Below are positions 14,858-22,361 of a DNA stretch of 64,000 bases, piece after piece. Source of the DNA: Owenweeksia sp048267305. Lineage in GTDB: Bacteria; Bacteroidota; Bacteroidia; Flavobacteriales; Schleiferiaceae. The stretch spans positions 1 through 64,000 of the forward strand of contig JBLWXT010000009.1 of the NCBI GenBank assembly GCA_048267305.1, given 5' to 3'. Position 1 is the first letter of the stretch, and each line of letters starts with the position of its first letter. The position numbers and the translations under genes are program-made. The notes below the pieces were generated by a model. That model saw nothing but the letters and a program-made list of their open reading frames with translations, was not told the origin of the DNA and made no database searches.

Positions 14858-16996
14858 TTAGTTTTGGGTTAGTTCGTTGTTTTCAGCCTTAATATCAACG
14901 CCCAGTCTTTGGAGGTAAGCAATAAGAGCCACTATCTCGTCATCCGGTCTCACGTCCACATCTTCAATTTGTTCTTTTAATGCAGCAACAATGGCATTTT
15001 GTTGTTTTTGCATGTAAACAGGGAAGTTGTCCAGATAATCCTGCTCATAAGGAACACCAAGACCAACCATTACTTCCAGCTTTTTGCGTGTATGTGTGGT
15101 GTCGAGGGTATTGGTAAAGAGCCACTGATATCTGGGCATAATAGAGCCTGGGCTGGTGCTGGTAGGGTCTTGCATGTGGTTGTAGTGCCAGCTGTCGAGG
15201 TACTTTCCACCAACACGGTGCAAATCAGGCCCTGTGCGTTTACTACCCCATAAAAACGGGTGGTCAAAGACAAACTCACCGGCTTTGGAGTATTCCCCAT
15301 ATCGGGCTGTTTCTGAGCGGAATGGGCGCACCATTTGAGAGTGGCAGGCATTACATCCTTCACGGATGTATATGTCGCGTCCTTCGAGTTCAAGAGCTGT
15401 ATATGGTTTTACGCTGGCGATGGTAGGTATGTTTGATTTCACCATCATGGTAGGTACAATTTCAATAATACCCCCGATGCCTACAACTACTAAGCTCAAC
15501 ACCATAAGTTGGATGGGGCGTCTTTCAATCCATCTGTGCCAGTGCTCGTTTTTGGGTTTTTCAAATACCTTTCCAAAAGGTACAGCGCTGTCTTCCTCCA
15601 TTTTAAGGAATTTACCGCTTCTGGCAGTACGTACAACGTTGATAACCAGAATAATCAAACCGGTTACATACAGGGTACCTCCCACGGCCCTAAGGGCATA
15701 CATGGGTATAATCTGAGTTACTGTTTCGAGGAAGTTTCCATAAACGAGGCTACCATCAGGGTTAAATTCTTTCCACATCAGGCTTTGAGTAAACCCGGCC
15801 ACATACATGGGCAGTGCCCAGAAAATAATACCGAGGGTACCGATCCAGAAGTGAGTATTCGCCATTTTCTTGGAGAAGAGGCTTGTTTGATAGAGCCTTG
15901 GCAAAAGCCAGTAGATCATTCCGAAGATCATAAACCCATTCCATCCGAGGGTACCGATATGCACGTGGGCAGGGATCCAGTCGGTAAAGTGGGCGATGGC
16001 GTTAATGTTTTTTAAGCTCAAAAGAGGTCCTTCGAGTGTAGCCATACCATAGCAGGTAATGGCCACTACAAAGAATTTGAGGACGGCACTTTCACGAACC
16101 TTGTCCCATGCGCCTCTAAGAGTAAGGAGACCGTTTATCATACCACCCCAGCTAGGGAAGATGAGCATGATGGAGAATACTGTACCGAGGCTTTGAGCCC
16201 AGTCTGGCAAAGAGGTATAAAGAAGGTGGTGAGGCCCGGCCCAGATATAAAGGAAGATCAGTGCCCAGAAGTGAACAATGGAAAGGCGGTAAGAGTATAC
16301 GGGGCGATTTGCGGCCTTAGGCACAAAGTAGTACATCAAACCAAGTACGGGTGTGGTGAGGAAGAAAGCCACGGCATTGTGTCCATACCACCATTGTACG
16401 AGTGCATCCTGCACACCAGCGTATGCGGAGTAGGATTTCATAAAGGAAACGGGAATCTCAATACTGTTTACAATATGGAGAAGAGCAACCGTTACAAATG
16501 TTGCGATGTAAAACCATATAGCCACATAAAGGTGACGTTCCCTTCTTTTAATGATTGTCCAAAACATGTTTACCCCAAAGGTTACCCAAATAAGGGCGAT
16601 GGCGATATCGATTGGCCATTCAAGTTCGGCATATTCCTTAGAGGTGGTAAAGCCGAGTGGCAGTGAAATTACTGCGGCAAGGATGATGAGCTGCCATCCC
16701 CAGAAGTGAATTTTGCTGAGTAGGTTGCTTGCCATAGGCGTTTTTAGCAATCGTGGAAGCGAGTAGTAGACCCCGGCAAAAATGGAGTTTCCCACAAATG
16801 CAAAAATGGCCCCATTGGTGTGTAAGGCCCTTAATCTACCAAAAGTCAGCCATGGTAAATCGAGGTTGAGATCGGGATAGACCAATTGCAATGCAGCTGT
16901 AAGCCCTACCAGGGTGGCAATAACACCCCATACAATTGTTGCAATAATAAAATTGCGCGTCCATTGGTTGTTGTAATAAAAGGTTTCGCGATTCAT
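14858..16996 (-). CDS. ccoNO: Fused CcoN-CcoO catalytic subunit of cbb3-type cytochrome c oxidase
   Basis: The 712 residues join the heme-copper subunit CcoN (about 1-470, twelve helices) to the mono-heme CcoO (about 490-712). Within CcoN, WWYGHNAVAF and GPHHLLYTSLPDWAQ supply the CuB histidines and HVHIGTLGWNG the heme-binding histidines. The CcoO part has its heme c site CNACH at 548-552, followed by the SQMVRPFRSE signature. The enzyme reduces oxygen to water at very low oxygen tension and pumps protons. Fusion of N and O is common in Bacteroidota, whereas proteobacteria use two genes. The start lies two bases downstream of the ccoS stop. Confidence 0.96.
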   Translation of the reverse strand: MNRETFYYNNQWTRNFIIATIVWGVIATLVGLTAALQLVYPDLNLDLPWLTFGRLRALHTNGAIFAFVGNSIFAGVYYSLPRLLKTPMASNLLSKIHFWGWQLIILAAVISLPLGFTTSKEYAELEWPIDIAIALIWVTFGVNMFWTIIKRRERHLYVAIWFYIATFVTVALLHIVNSIEIPVSFMKSYSAYAGVQDALVQWWYGHNAVAFFLTTPVLGLMYYFVPKAANRPVYSYRLSIVHFWALIFLYIWAGPHHLLYTSLPDWAQSLGTVFSIMLIFPSWGGMINGLLTLRGAWDKVRESAVLKFFVVAITCYGMATLEGPLLSLKNINAIAHFTDWIPAHVHIGTLGWNGFMIFGMIYWLLPRLYQTSLFSKKMANTHFWIGTLGIIFWALPMYVAGFTQSLMWKEFNPDGSLVYGNFLETVTQIIPMYALRAVGGTLYVTGLIILVINVVRTARSGKFLKMEEDSAVPFGKVFEKPKNEHWHRWIERRPIQLMVLSLVVVGIGGIIEIVPTMMVKSNIPTIASVKPYTALELEGRDIYIREGCNACHSQMVRPFRSETARYGEYSKAGEFVFDHPFLWGSKRTGPDLHRVGGKYLDSWHYNHMQDPTSTSPGSIMPRYQWLFTNTLDTTHTRKKLEVMVGLGVPYEQDYLDNFPVYMQKQQNAIVAALKEQIEDVDVRPDDEIVALIAYLQRLGVDIKAENNELTQN

Positions 16997-16997
16997 A

Positions 16998-17162
16998 CTA
17001 GTGGTCGTGTTTAGTATTTTGTTTTTTGCTGTCTTTTAGCATCCTTACTCCGGGTGAATAGTCATCATCATACTGGCCATTTTTGATACTCCAGATAAAA
17101 GCCAAGAGGAAGCCTATGGCTACCAGGAAGCTTGCAATAATAAGTACGTAAATGGCTGACAT
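16998..17162 (-). CDS. ccoS: CcoS, cbb3 oxidase maturation peptide
   Basis: This 54-residue protein is too short for most gene callers. The N-terminal helix (IYVLIIASFLVAIGFLLAF) is followed by IWSIKNGQYDDDYSPG, matching the CcoS pattern W-x-x-K-x-G-Q-Y-D-D. CcoS is needed for heme and copper insertion into CcoN. It is the first gene of the operon; the TAG stop is two bases before the ccoNO start. The ATG at 17162 lies 18 bases beyond the transcription start predicted from the promoter described at 17184-17248. Confidence 0.88.
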   Translation of the reverse strand: MSAIYVLIIASFLVAIGFLLAFIWSIKNGQYDDDYSPGVRMLKDSKKQNTKHDH

Positions 17163-17183
17163 TGATTTCTATTGTTAAGGTGC

Positions 17184-17248
17184 CAAAAGTAGAGTTGCAC
17201 TAAAGTTAGAATTATGACATTGATCAGGGAGAAAACTGATAAATGTCA
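17184..17248 (-). promoter_or_regulatory. cbb3 operon promoter: two CRP/FNR-type boxes plus -7 element
   Basis: Read on the minus strand: distal box TGACATTTATCA (17237-17248, flanked to give ACTGA-N6-TCAGT), proximal box TGATCAATGTCA (17215-17226), and -7 element TACTTTTG (17184-17191), a perfect TAnnTTTG. The boxes are 22 bp apart centre to centre. The proximal box centre is 33 bp from the centre of the -7 element, so it would lie near -40.5. This is the class II activator position of FNR and CRP. Confidence 0.8.
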
Positions 17249-17340
17249 GTTTCTCGATTTGAGTGGGAAATTACATATTTCACATGATTCGCAATTAATT
17301 ATTCAAAAAATAAGGTTCTGAAGGCCATTGGCAGAATGGT

Positions 17341-17367
17341 AAAGCCCGGCACTCATGGCCGGGCTTT
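17341..17367 (-). terminator. Terminator of the yceI-porin operon
   Basis: AAAGCCCGGC (17341-17350) pairs perfectly with GCCGGGCTTT (17358-17367). It lies 28 bases past the porin stop codon on the minus strand. Confidence 0.8.
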
Positions 17368-17395
17368 AAGTAGAGTTTGGGTTTTTAGTTTAGTG

Positions 17396-18670
17396 TTAGA
17401 AGCTAACTGTAGCTTCCAGCATAATACCGTCAAACTGACCATCGAAATATCTGCTGGTGGCGTTAAATCCGTCATAGGTTTGTTGAACGTATTCGGCCTT
17501 TACCATTACATTTTTAGTAAGGTACCAGCCTGCGCCAAATTCCATGCGGTTAATGCTTACATCGTTGGCGGTTCCGGCTTCTTCTCCAGCTGCCACGTTA
17601 TACTTGGCACCAACATAAAAGTTTTCGTTTTTTCCAAATCGATAAATCAGATCAGCGGCATACTGGCTCCAGCTGCGGGTGTTGGCTTCGGCATTGGATT
17701 TACCGCTGCTGAATTCCACGGTGCCCAATAGTTCAAATCCCTTAAATTCCACAAAGGGATTTATCATGAGGGCGGTAATTTCATTGGTAAAGCCCGGGTC
17801 GTATCGGCCGGATTTGGCATTGCCAGAAGCACTGGCGGTATAATCTTCCATTACAAAATAAAATCTGGAGCCTGTGCGGTCACCGCTGTACAGATAGTTT
17901 TTTCCTGATTTTCCGGTGGTATAGATTGAGCCGGTAAGGCGTAATCTTAGGTCGTCTGAAAACTGATTGTCGTAGCCAAGTTTTCCCAAAAACACGGGGC
18001 CATAGGCTCCGGGGTTTGTTACTCCCTGATTAAGTTTTCCATTTGTTAGTCCGGCCATAATCAGGAAGTTGCCTGGTGTAAAGTAGAGTTCAGCTCCGGC
18101 CTCGGTATTAAAGGCATCCAAAATTAAGTTGCCCACAAAGGGGTTGTAAATGGCACTGGCATTATCGGTTCTTCTAAAGTGGTAATCGCCATAATTGATT
18201 TCCATCATACCCACTTTTACAGTGGTAAAGTCCATTAGGTTTTGCAGAAAACCCTCCTGAATGAAATCGAGTTTGTCAATTTGAATGTAGCCACCTTTCA
18301 CCCAAGCCTCATTGTGGTGACGGGAGGATAAATAAGTTCTCATGTGGAGGCGCAATCCATCGACCAGGGCCACGTCCATATCGAGGTTTGCCGTGGGTAG
18401 GTTAAGGTTGTTGCCAATTTCCATTAGAGTATCTGTAGAGCCAGTGGAGTGGTTTAAACCCTGAAATTGTACGGCAAAAGCCCCGCCCATTCTTACCTTC
18501 ATTCCCTGAAAGGGGTCGTTATCTAATTTTAAGGCTTCAAATTGATTGATTCCCCTTTGGTCGGGTGATCTGAAGTTTTGAAGATCTCTATCATTGCTTT
18601 CCTGAGCAAAAGTAAAAGTAGCCGAGAGCAACAAGGCACTTAATGCAGGTAATTTAAACAGGTGATTCAT
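17396..18670 (-). CDS. Outer-membrane porin (phosphate-selective-porin-like barrel)
   Basis: The 424-residue protein has a signal peptide (LFKLPALSALLLSATFTFAQ), alternating amphipathic strands throughout, and a C-terminal phenylalanine (ATVSF), the standard ending of an outer-membrane barrel. The strand pattern resembles OprO/OprP-type porins. No specificity-determining residues can be read. It starts 11 bases after the yceI stop and is followed by a terminator, so the two form a two-gene operon under the paired CRP/FNR-type boxes at 19303-19336. Co-regulation with the cbb3 oxidase suggests a role when oxygen is low, but the solute is unknown. Confidence 0.78.
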   Translation of the reverse strand: MNHLFKLPALSALLLSATFTFAQESNDRDLQNFRSPDQRGINQFEALKLDNDPFQGMKVRMGGAFAVQFQGLNHSTGSTDTLMEIGNNLNLPTANLDMDVALVDGLRLHMRTYLSSRHHNEAWVKGGYIQIDKLDFIQEGFLQNLMDFTTVKVGMMEINYGDYHFRRTDNASAIYNPFVGNLILDAFNTEAGAELYFTPGNFLIMAGLTNGKLNQGVTNPGAYGPVFLGKLGYDNQFSDDLRLRLTGSIYTTGKSGKNYLYSGDRTGSRFYFVMEDYTASASGNAKSGRYDPGFTNEITALMINPFVEFKGFELLGTVEFSSGKSNAEANTRSWSQYAADLIYRFGKNENFYVGAKYNVAAGEEAGTANDVSINRMEFGAGWYLTKNVMVKAEYVQQTYDGFNATSRYFDGQFDGIMLEATVSF

Positions 18671-18681
18671 TTTTTGGTGAT

Positions 18682-19251
18682 TTAGTTGAAATTAATATTG
18701 AATTGGATAGTGATGTCATCTCCGGTGGTTACGGTTCCAAACATAAAAGTGGGGGGCTGGAGGTTGAAGTTGCTCATTGGAAAACTGGTGGTGCCGGATA
18801 GTTCTATGCCTTTGTTTTTTAGGGTTGCCGTAAGAGGGATGGCCAGTATTTGCGTTTTTCCGCCCACGGTGAGCTTGCCATTGGTGAGCAGCTTAAAGGT
18901 GTTGGTTCCGGTTTTTTCCATCTTTTTTAAAGAGGTAAAGCGGTATTTGATTAGAGGGTGGTTTTCGGCTTTTAAAGTTTTGTAGGCGTTGTTGTCCATG
19001 CCGCTGTTTCCGCTTTTGAGGCTTTTAACGGGAACAATCAGGCTGAGGTCTTTGATGTTGATGGAGTCTGTGAGAATTTCCACATCCATGGTGCCGCTAA
19101 GATCTTCGGCCATCATTTCCCAATCATGGAGGGTGGATGTTCCGTCAATTTTAATACTTGACTGAGCCTTGTTGGTTTTAAAGGTCATCAACACCTCCGA
19201 AGAGGCGAAGCTCAATAGGCTTATCAGTGATAGTAGCATTGCACTTTTCAT
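18682..19251 (-). CDS. YceI-family periplasmic lipocalin-like protein
   Basis: The 189-residue protein has a signal peptide ending near residue 18. The mature part begins TFKTNKAQSSIKIDGTSTLHDWEM, the YceI pattern in which strand one is followed by S-T-x-H-x-W. It continues with L-x-V-x-V-K-S-L-K and FMFGTVTTGDDITIQFNINF at the end. YceI proteins are eight-stranded barrels that bind long isoprenoid or amphiphilic molecules such as polyprenols and quinone-like lipids. Here it heads an operon with a porin and is driven by the same promoter architecture as the cbb3 operon. A link to quinone handling in micro-oxic growth is an inference. Confidence 0.85.
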   Translation of the reverse strand: MKSAMLLSLISLLSFASSEVLMTFKTNKAQSSIKIDGTSTLHDWEMMAEDLSGTMDVEILTDSINIKDLSLIVPVKSLKSGNSGMDNNAYKTLKAENHPLIKYRFTSLKKMEKTGTNTFKLLTNGKLTVGGKTQILAIPLTATLKNKGIELSGTTSFPMSNFNLQPPTFMFGTVTTGDDITIQFNINFN

Positions 19252-19271
19252 GGTAATGGGATTTTGCTGAG

Positions 19272-19336
19272 CAAAAGTGCTTTACCGATGGTGGAATCAA
19301 AATGACCTTTATCAGGGGTGAGTATGATCTTTATCA
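19272..19336 (-). promoter_or_regulatory. yceI promoter: two CRP/FNR-type boxes plus -7 element
   Basis: On the plus strand the boxes read TGACCTTTATCA (19303-19314) and TGATCTTTATCA (19325-19336), 22 bp apart centre to centre. On the minus strand the -7 element is CACTTTTG (19272-19279), one base from TAnnTTTG, and 33 bp from the proximal box. The spacing copies the cbb3 promoter exactly, and the distance to the start codon (57 and 79 bp) also matches to within one base. Confidence 0.75.
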
Positions 19337-19550
19337 GGTTGTGTGTAAATTCTGTTTCCTTAATACGTAGCTATGAACTTACACTTTCTGGTAAATAGTC
19401 AGCGGTGATATTTTTACATTAAAAGTTTGATTATTAAGTTTATATGTGTGTAGGTTTTTCTGGGATATTTGTTAGTCAACCTTCGTGATATCCTTTTAGC
19501 TTCCTTTGGTGGTGGTGGTGTTTAAGTACTTAGTGGTACAAAAGTGAATT

Positions 19551-20294
19551 ATGAAAAGATTAGAAGATAAAGTAGCCATTATTACGGGAGGCGCTTCCGG
19601 TATAGGTAAAGCGGCAGCCCAAAAGTTTGTGGCAGAAGGTGCTCAGGTAGCCATTTGGGATATGAACGAAGAGACGGGAGCGGCTACAGTAAGTGAGTTA
19701 AAGGCTGCTGGCGGTAATGTAAAATTCTACAAGGTAAACACCGCAGATTCTGCGGCCGTGAATGCGGCTATGGACAGGGTTAAGGAGGATTTTGGAACTG
19801 TGCATATCCTGATTAACAATGCAGGAATTACAAGAGATGCGACATTATTGAAAATGACAGACGAGCAGTGGGATCAGGTAATAAACGTAAACCTTAAGGG
19901 AGTTTTTAATTGTACCCGTGCAGTGGCATCCATTCTGAAGGAGCAGCAATATGGGCGCATTATCAGTACATCATCCGTAGTGGGCCTATATGGCAATTTT
20001 GGTCAAACCAATTATGTGGCCACCAAGGCGGGTGTGATAGGTATGACCAAAACCTGGGCGAAGGAACTGGGTAAGTATGGTGTAACAGTAAATGCCGTTG
20101 CTCCAGGTTTTATAGCTACTGATATGGTAAAATCAATGCCCGAGAAGGTGCTGAGCATGATGAAGGACAAAGCTCCGCTAGGCAGATTGGGGCAACCTGA
20201 GGACATTGCCAATGCGTATGCGTTTCTGGCGTCAGATGAAGCTTCTTTTATTTCCGGAACCTGTCTTAGCGTTGACGGAGCAGTAACCATATAA
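19551..20294 (+). CDS. Short-chain dehydrogenase/reductase, 3-oxoacyl reductase type
   Basis: The 247-residue protein is a classical SDR. The dinucleotide motif TGGASGIG is at 12-19, NNAG at 89-92, the catalytic Ser in STSSVVG near 142, Y155 and K159, and N114. The closest recognisable group is FabG/PhbB, which reduces 3-oxoacyl thioesters or, in reverse, oxidises 3-hydroxyacyl groups. Its neighbours (KAS III-like enzyme, two hydrolases, symporter, acyl-CoA ligase) point to a catabolic pathway rather than to general fatty-acid synthesis. It is the first gene of a plus-strand run; the next gene starts 12 bases after the stop. Confidence 0.85.
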   Translation: MKRLEDKVAIITGGASGIGKAAAQKFVAEGAQVAIWDMNEETGAATVSELKAAGGNVKFYKVNTADSAAVNAAMDRVKEDFGTVHILINNAGITRDATLLKMTDEQWDQVINVNLKGVFNCTRAVASILKEQQYGRIISTSSVVGLYGNFGQTNYVATKAGVIGMTKTWAKELGKYGVTVNAVAPGFIATDMVKSMPEKVLSMMKDKAPLGRLGQPEDIANAYAFLASDEASFISGTCLSVDGAVTI

Positions 20295-20306
20295 AGCCTT
20301 ATTGAT

Positions 20307-21296
20307 ATGAGAAATGCTATAATATCAGGTACAGGTGCTGCGGTGCCGGATCGGATAGTTCCGAATAAATGGTTTAATGAATTGCTGGGAGAGGATGTAG
20401 ATACCTGGCTACGCGAGAATGTTCAGATTTATGAGCGTAGGTGGCTTAGTGAGGAAGAGGGAGTGGCCGATCTTTGCGAGGCTGCAGCCAGGCAGGCACT
20501 CGAAAGAGCCGGGGTAAAAGCCGAAGAGCTTGACCTCATTATAATTGCCACCGATACTCCGGAATTTGTGTCTCCTTCCACATCTGCCGTTTTACAAAAC
20601 AGGCTTGGTGCAACAAATGCCGGAAGTTTTGATGTAAATGCCGCCTGTGCAGGTTTTGTATCTGCAATGGATACCGGTTTTAAATACATTCAGGCCGATA
20701 CGCAGTACAACAAAATTTTAGTGATAGGTGCCTATGGCATGAGTAAATACCTCAACCTCAAGGATAAGAAAACGGTTACCCTTTTTGCAGACGGTGCCGG
20801 GGCCGTAATACTTTCTGCCACTGATAAGCAGGATGTTGGTCAGCTGGCCTCCTTGCAAATGACGCAGGGTCAGTACAATGAGTGGATGGGGATTTATGCC
20901 GGAGGAACCCGTACGCCCATTACTCAAAGCGTGGTGGAGCGCGGTGAGCATCAGCTTCAGTTTGTCAAAAAGTTTCCGAAGGAGCTAAACCCAACTATGT
21001 GGAGTAGTATGGCTTTGGAGATGGTGAAAAAGGCAGGACATGAGATAAAGGATGTTAAGATGTTTTTTATGACGCAGATAAACATCAACAGCATCTTTGA
21101 AATGCTGGATATTTTGGGTCTTCCCCATGATAAGGCTATTACCATCATGCATGAATATGGATATACCGGATCGGCAGCCATACCGATGGCTCTTAATAAA
21201 GCTGTTGAGGAGGGTCTTATTGAAAGAGGAGACCTTATTGTTCTTATAGGCTCCGGAGGTGGTTTGGCCTTTGCGGGAAGTTTAGTTCAGTATTAA
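20307..21296 (+). CDS. KAS III-like thiolase-fold enzyme lacking the His-Asn pair
   Basis: The protein has 329 residues and aligns along its whole length with FabH. The nucleophilic cysteine is present (NAACAGF, C114). The usual H-Q-A-N motif reads T-Q-I-N, placing Thr256 where FabH has its histidine. The usual Y-G-N-T reads Y-G-Y-T, placing Tyr286 where FabH has its asparagine. Without His and Asn, decarboxylative condensation is unlikely; non-decarboxylating acyl transfer, ester formation or thiolysis are possible. The gene lies between the SDR and an alpha/beta hydrolase (12-base and 18-base gaps). Family membership is firm; the reaction is inferred. Confidence 0.85.
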   Translation: MRNAIISGTGAAVPDRIVPNKWFNELLGEDVDTWLRENVQIYERRWLSEEEGVADLCEAAARQALERAGVKAEELDLIIIATDTPEFVSPSTSAVLQNRLGATNAGSFDVNAACAGFVSAMDTGFKYIQADTQYNKILVIGAYGMSKYLNLKDKKTVTLFADGAGAVILSATDKQDVGQLASLQMTQGQYNEWMGIYAGGTRTPITQSVVERGEHQLQFVKKFPKELNPTMWSSMALEMVKKAGHEIKDVKMFFMTQININSIFEMLDILGLPHDKAITIMHEYGYTGSAAIPMALNKAVEEGLIERGDLIVLIGSGGGLAFAGSLVQY

Positions 21297-21314
21297 TCAT
21301 AAAAAGAAAGAGCA

Positions 21315-22361
21315 ATGCTAAAAAAAGAGTTTATTCAAACCCCAACACTCAAGCAGCACATTATTACCAATGATAGTGCTTCTGATGAGGTTGTTTTGTT
21401 TATTCATGGGAATGCGAGTAGCAGCGTTTTTTGGGAGGAGCAAATGGAGCTTCTTTCGCGGGATTATCGCGCCATAGCGGTTGATTTGCGAGGGTATGGA
21501 GATACTGAGCCCCTGGTAATGGATGCGACACAGGGTTGCCGTCAATGGGCTACTGATATTATAGAGTTGCTGGATGAATTAAAAGTGGATAAGTGTCATT
21601 TGGTGGGTCACTCGATGGGAGGCTCGGCTATATATGCATTACTTGTAGAGCAGCCCGAACGGTTTAAAAGTGCGGTGTTGGTAAATCCTGCTTCGCCTTT
21701 TGGTTTTGGAGGTACAAAAGATGAAAAGGGCACTCCTTGTTTTGATGATTTTGCCGGTTCTGGCGGAGGTACGGTAAATGCGGAATTTGCGCGGAGGATG
21801 AAGGAAGGGGATACCTCTGAGGAGGATCCACAGGCCAGCCCGCGTGTGGTGATGAACACCTTTTACTGGAAACCGCCATTTCGCGCCAGGCGCGAGGAAG
21901 AACTGCTACAATCCTTACTTTCTGAGAAGGTAGGCGAAAAGGCCTATCCGGGAGATTTTGAAACCTCTGAAAATTACCCATTTGTAAAACCGGGAATATA
22001 TGGGCCGGTAAATGCCAGTTCTCCAAAGTATGCGTTGGATACTGCACGTAAATTCATGGATCTCAAAGCTCCTATTCCTATTCTTTGGGTGCGTGGTAGT
22101 GATGATCAGATAGTTTCCGATAACTCCTTTTTTGAGCTGGGCACCTTGGGTAAACTGGGTTTAATACCCAATTATCCGGGGGAGGAAATATATCCGCCAC
22201 AACCGATGGTAAAGCAAACCCGCTATGCCCTGCAGCAATTCAGTAAAGGAGGCGGAAGCTTTAAAGAAGTAGTAATGGAGGATACCGGCCACACGCCCTA
22301 TGTGGAAAAGCCGGTGGAATTTTCTCAGCTATTGCACGATCACTTAAAACAAACAAGCTAA
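21315..22361 (+). CDS. Alpha/beta hydrolase with a large lid
   Basis: The protein is cytoplasmic and 348 residues long. The oxyanion motif is HGNASSS (31-37), the nucleophile elbow GHSMGG has Ser100, the acid is D263 or D264 (RGSDDQIV), and His326 lies in DTGHTPYVEKP. Between residues about 125 and 245 there is a large insertion containing GSGGGTVN and a Trp-Lys-Pro-Pro segment, which acts as a lid and is unlike standard epoxide hydrolases or dehalogenases. The likely substrate is an ester or lactone. The stop directly abuts the symporter start. Confidence 0.8.
   Translation: MLKKEFIQTPTLKQHIITNDSASDEVVLFIHGNASSSVFWEEQMELLSRDYRAIAVDLRGYGDTEPLVMDATQGCRQWATDIIELLDELKVDKCHLVGHSMGGSAIYALLVEQPERFKSAVLVNPASPFGFGGTKDEKGTPCFDDFAGSGGGTVNAEFARRMKEGDTSEEDPQASPRVVMNTFYWKPPFRARREEELLQSLLSEKVGEKAYPGDFETSENYPFVKPGIYGPVNASSPKYALDTARKFMDLKAPIPILWVRGSDDQIVSDNSFFELGTLGKLGLIPNYPGEEIYPPQPMVKQTRYALQQFSKGGGSFKEVVMEDTGHTPYVEKPVEFSQLLHDHLKQTS

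Noticed and set aside
15509..16015. 168-codon plus-strand open frame
   Set aside because: It is antisense to ccoNO.
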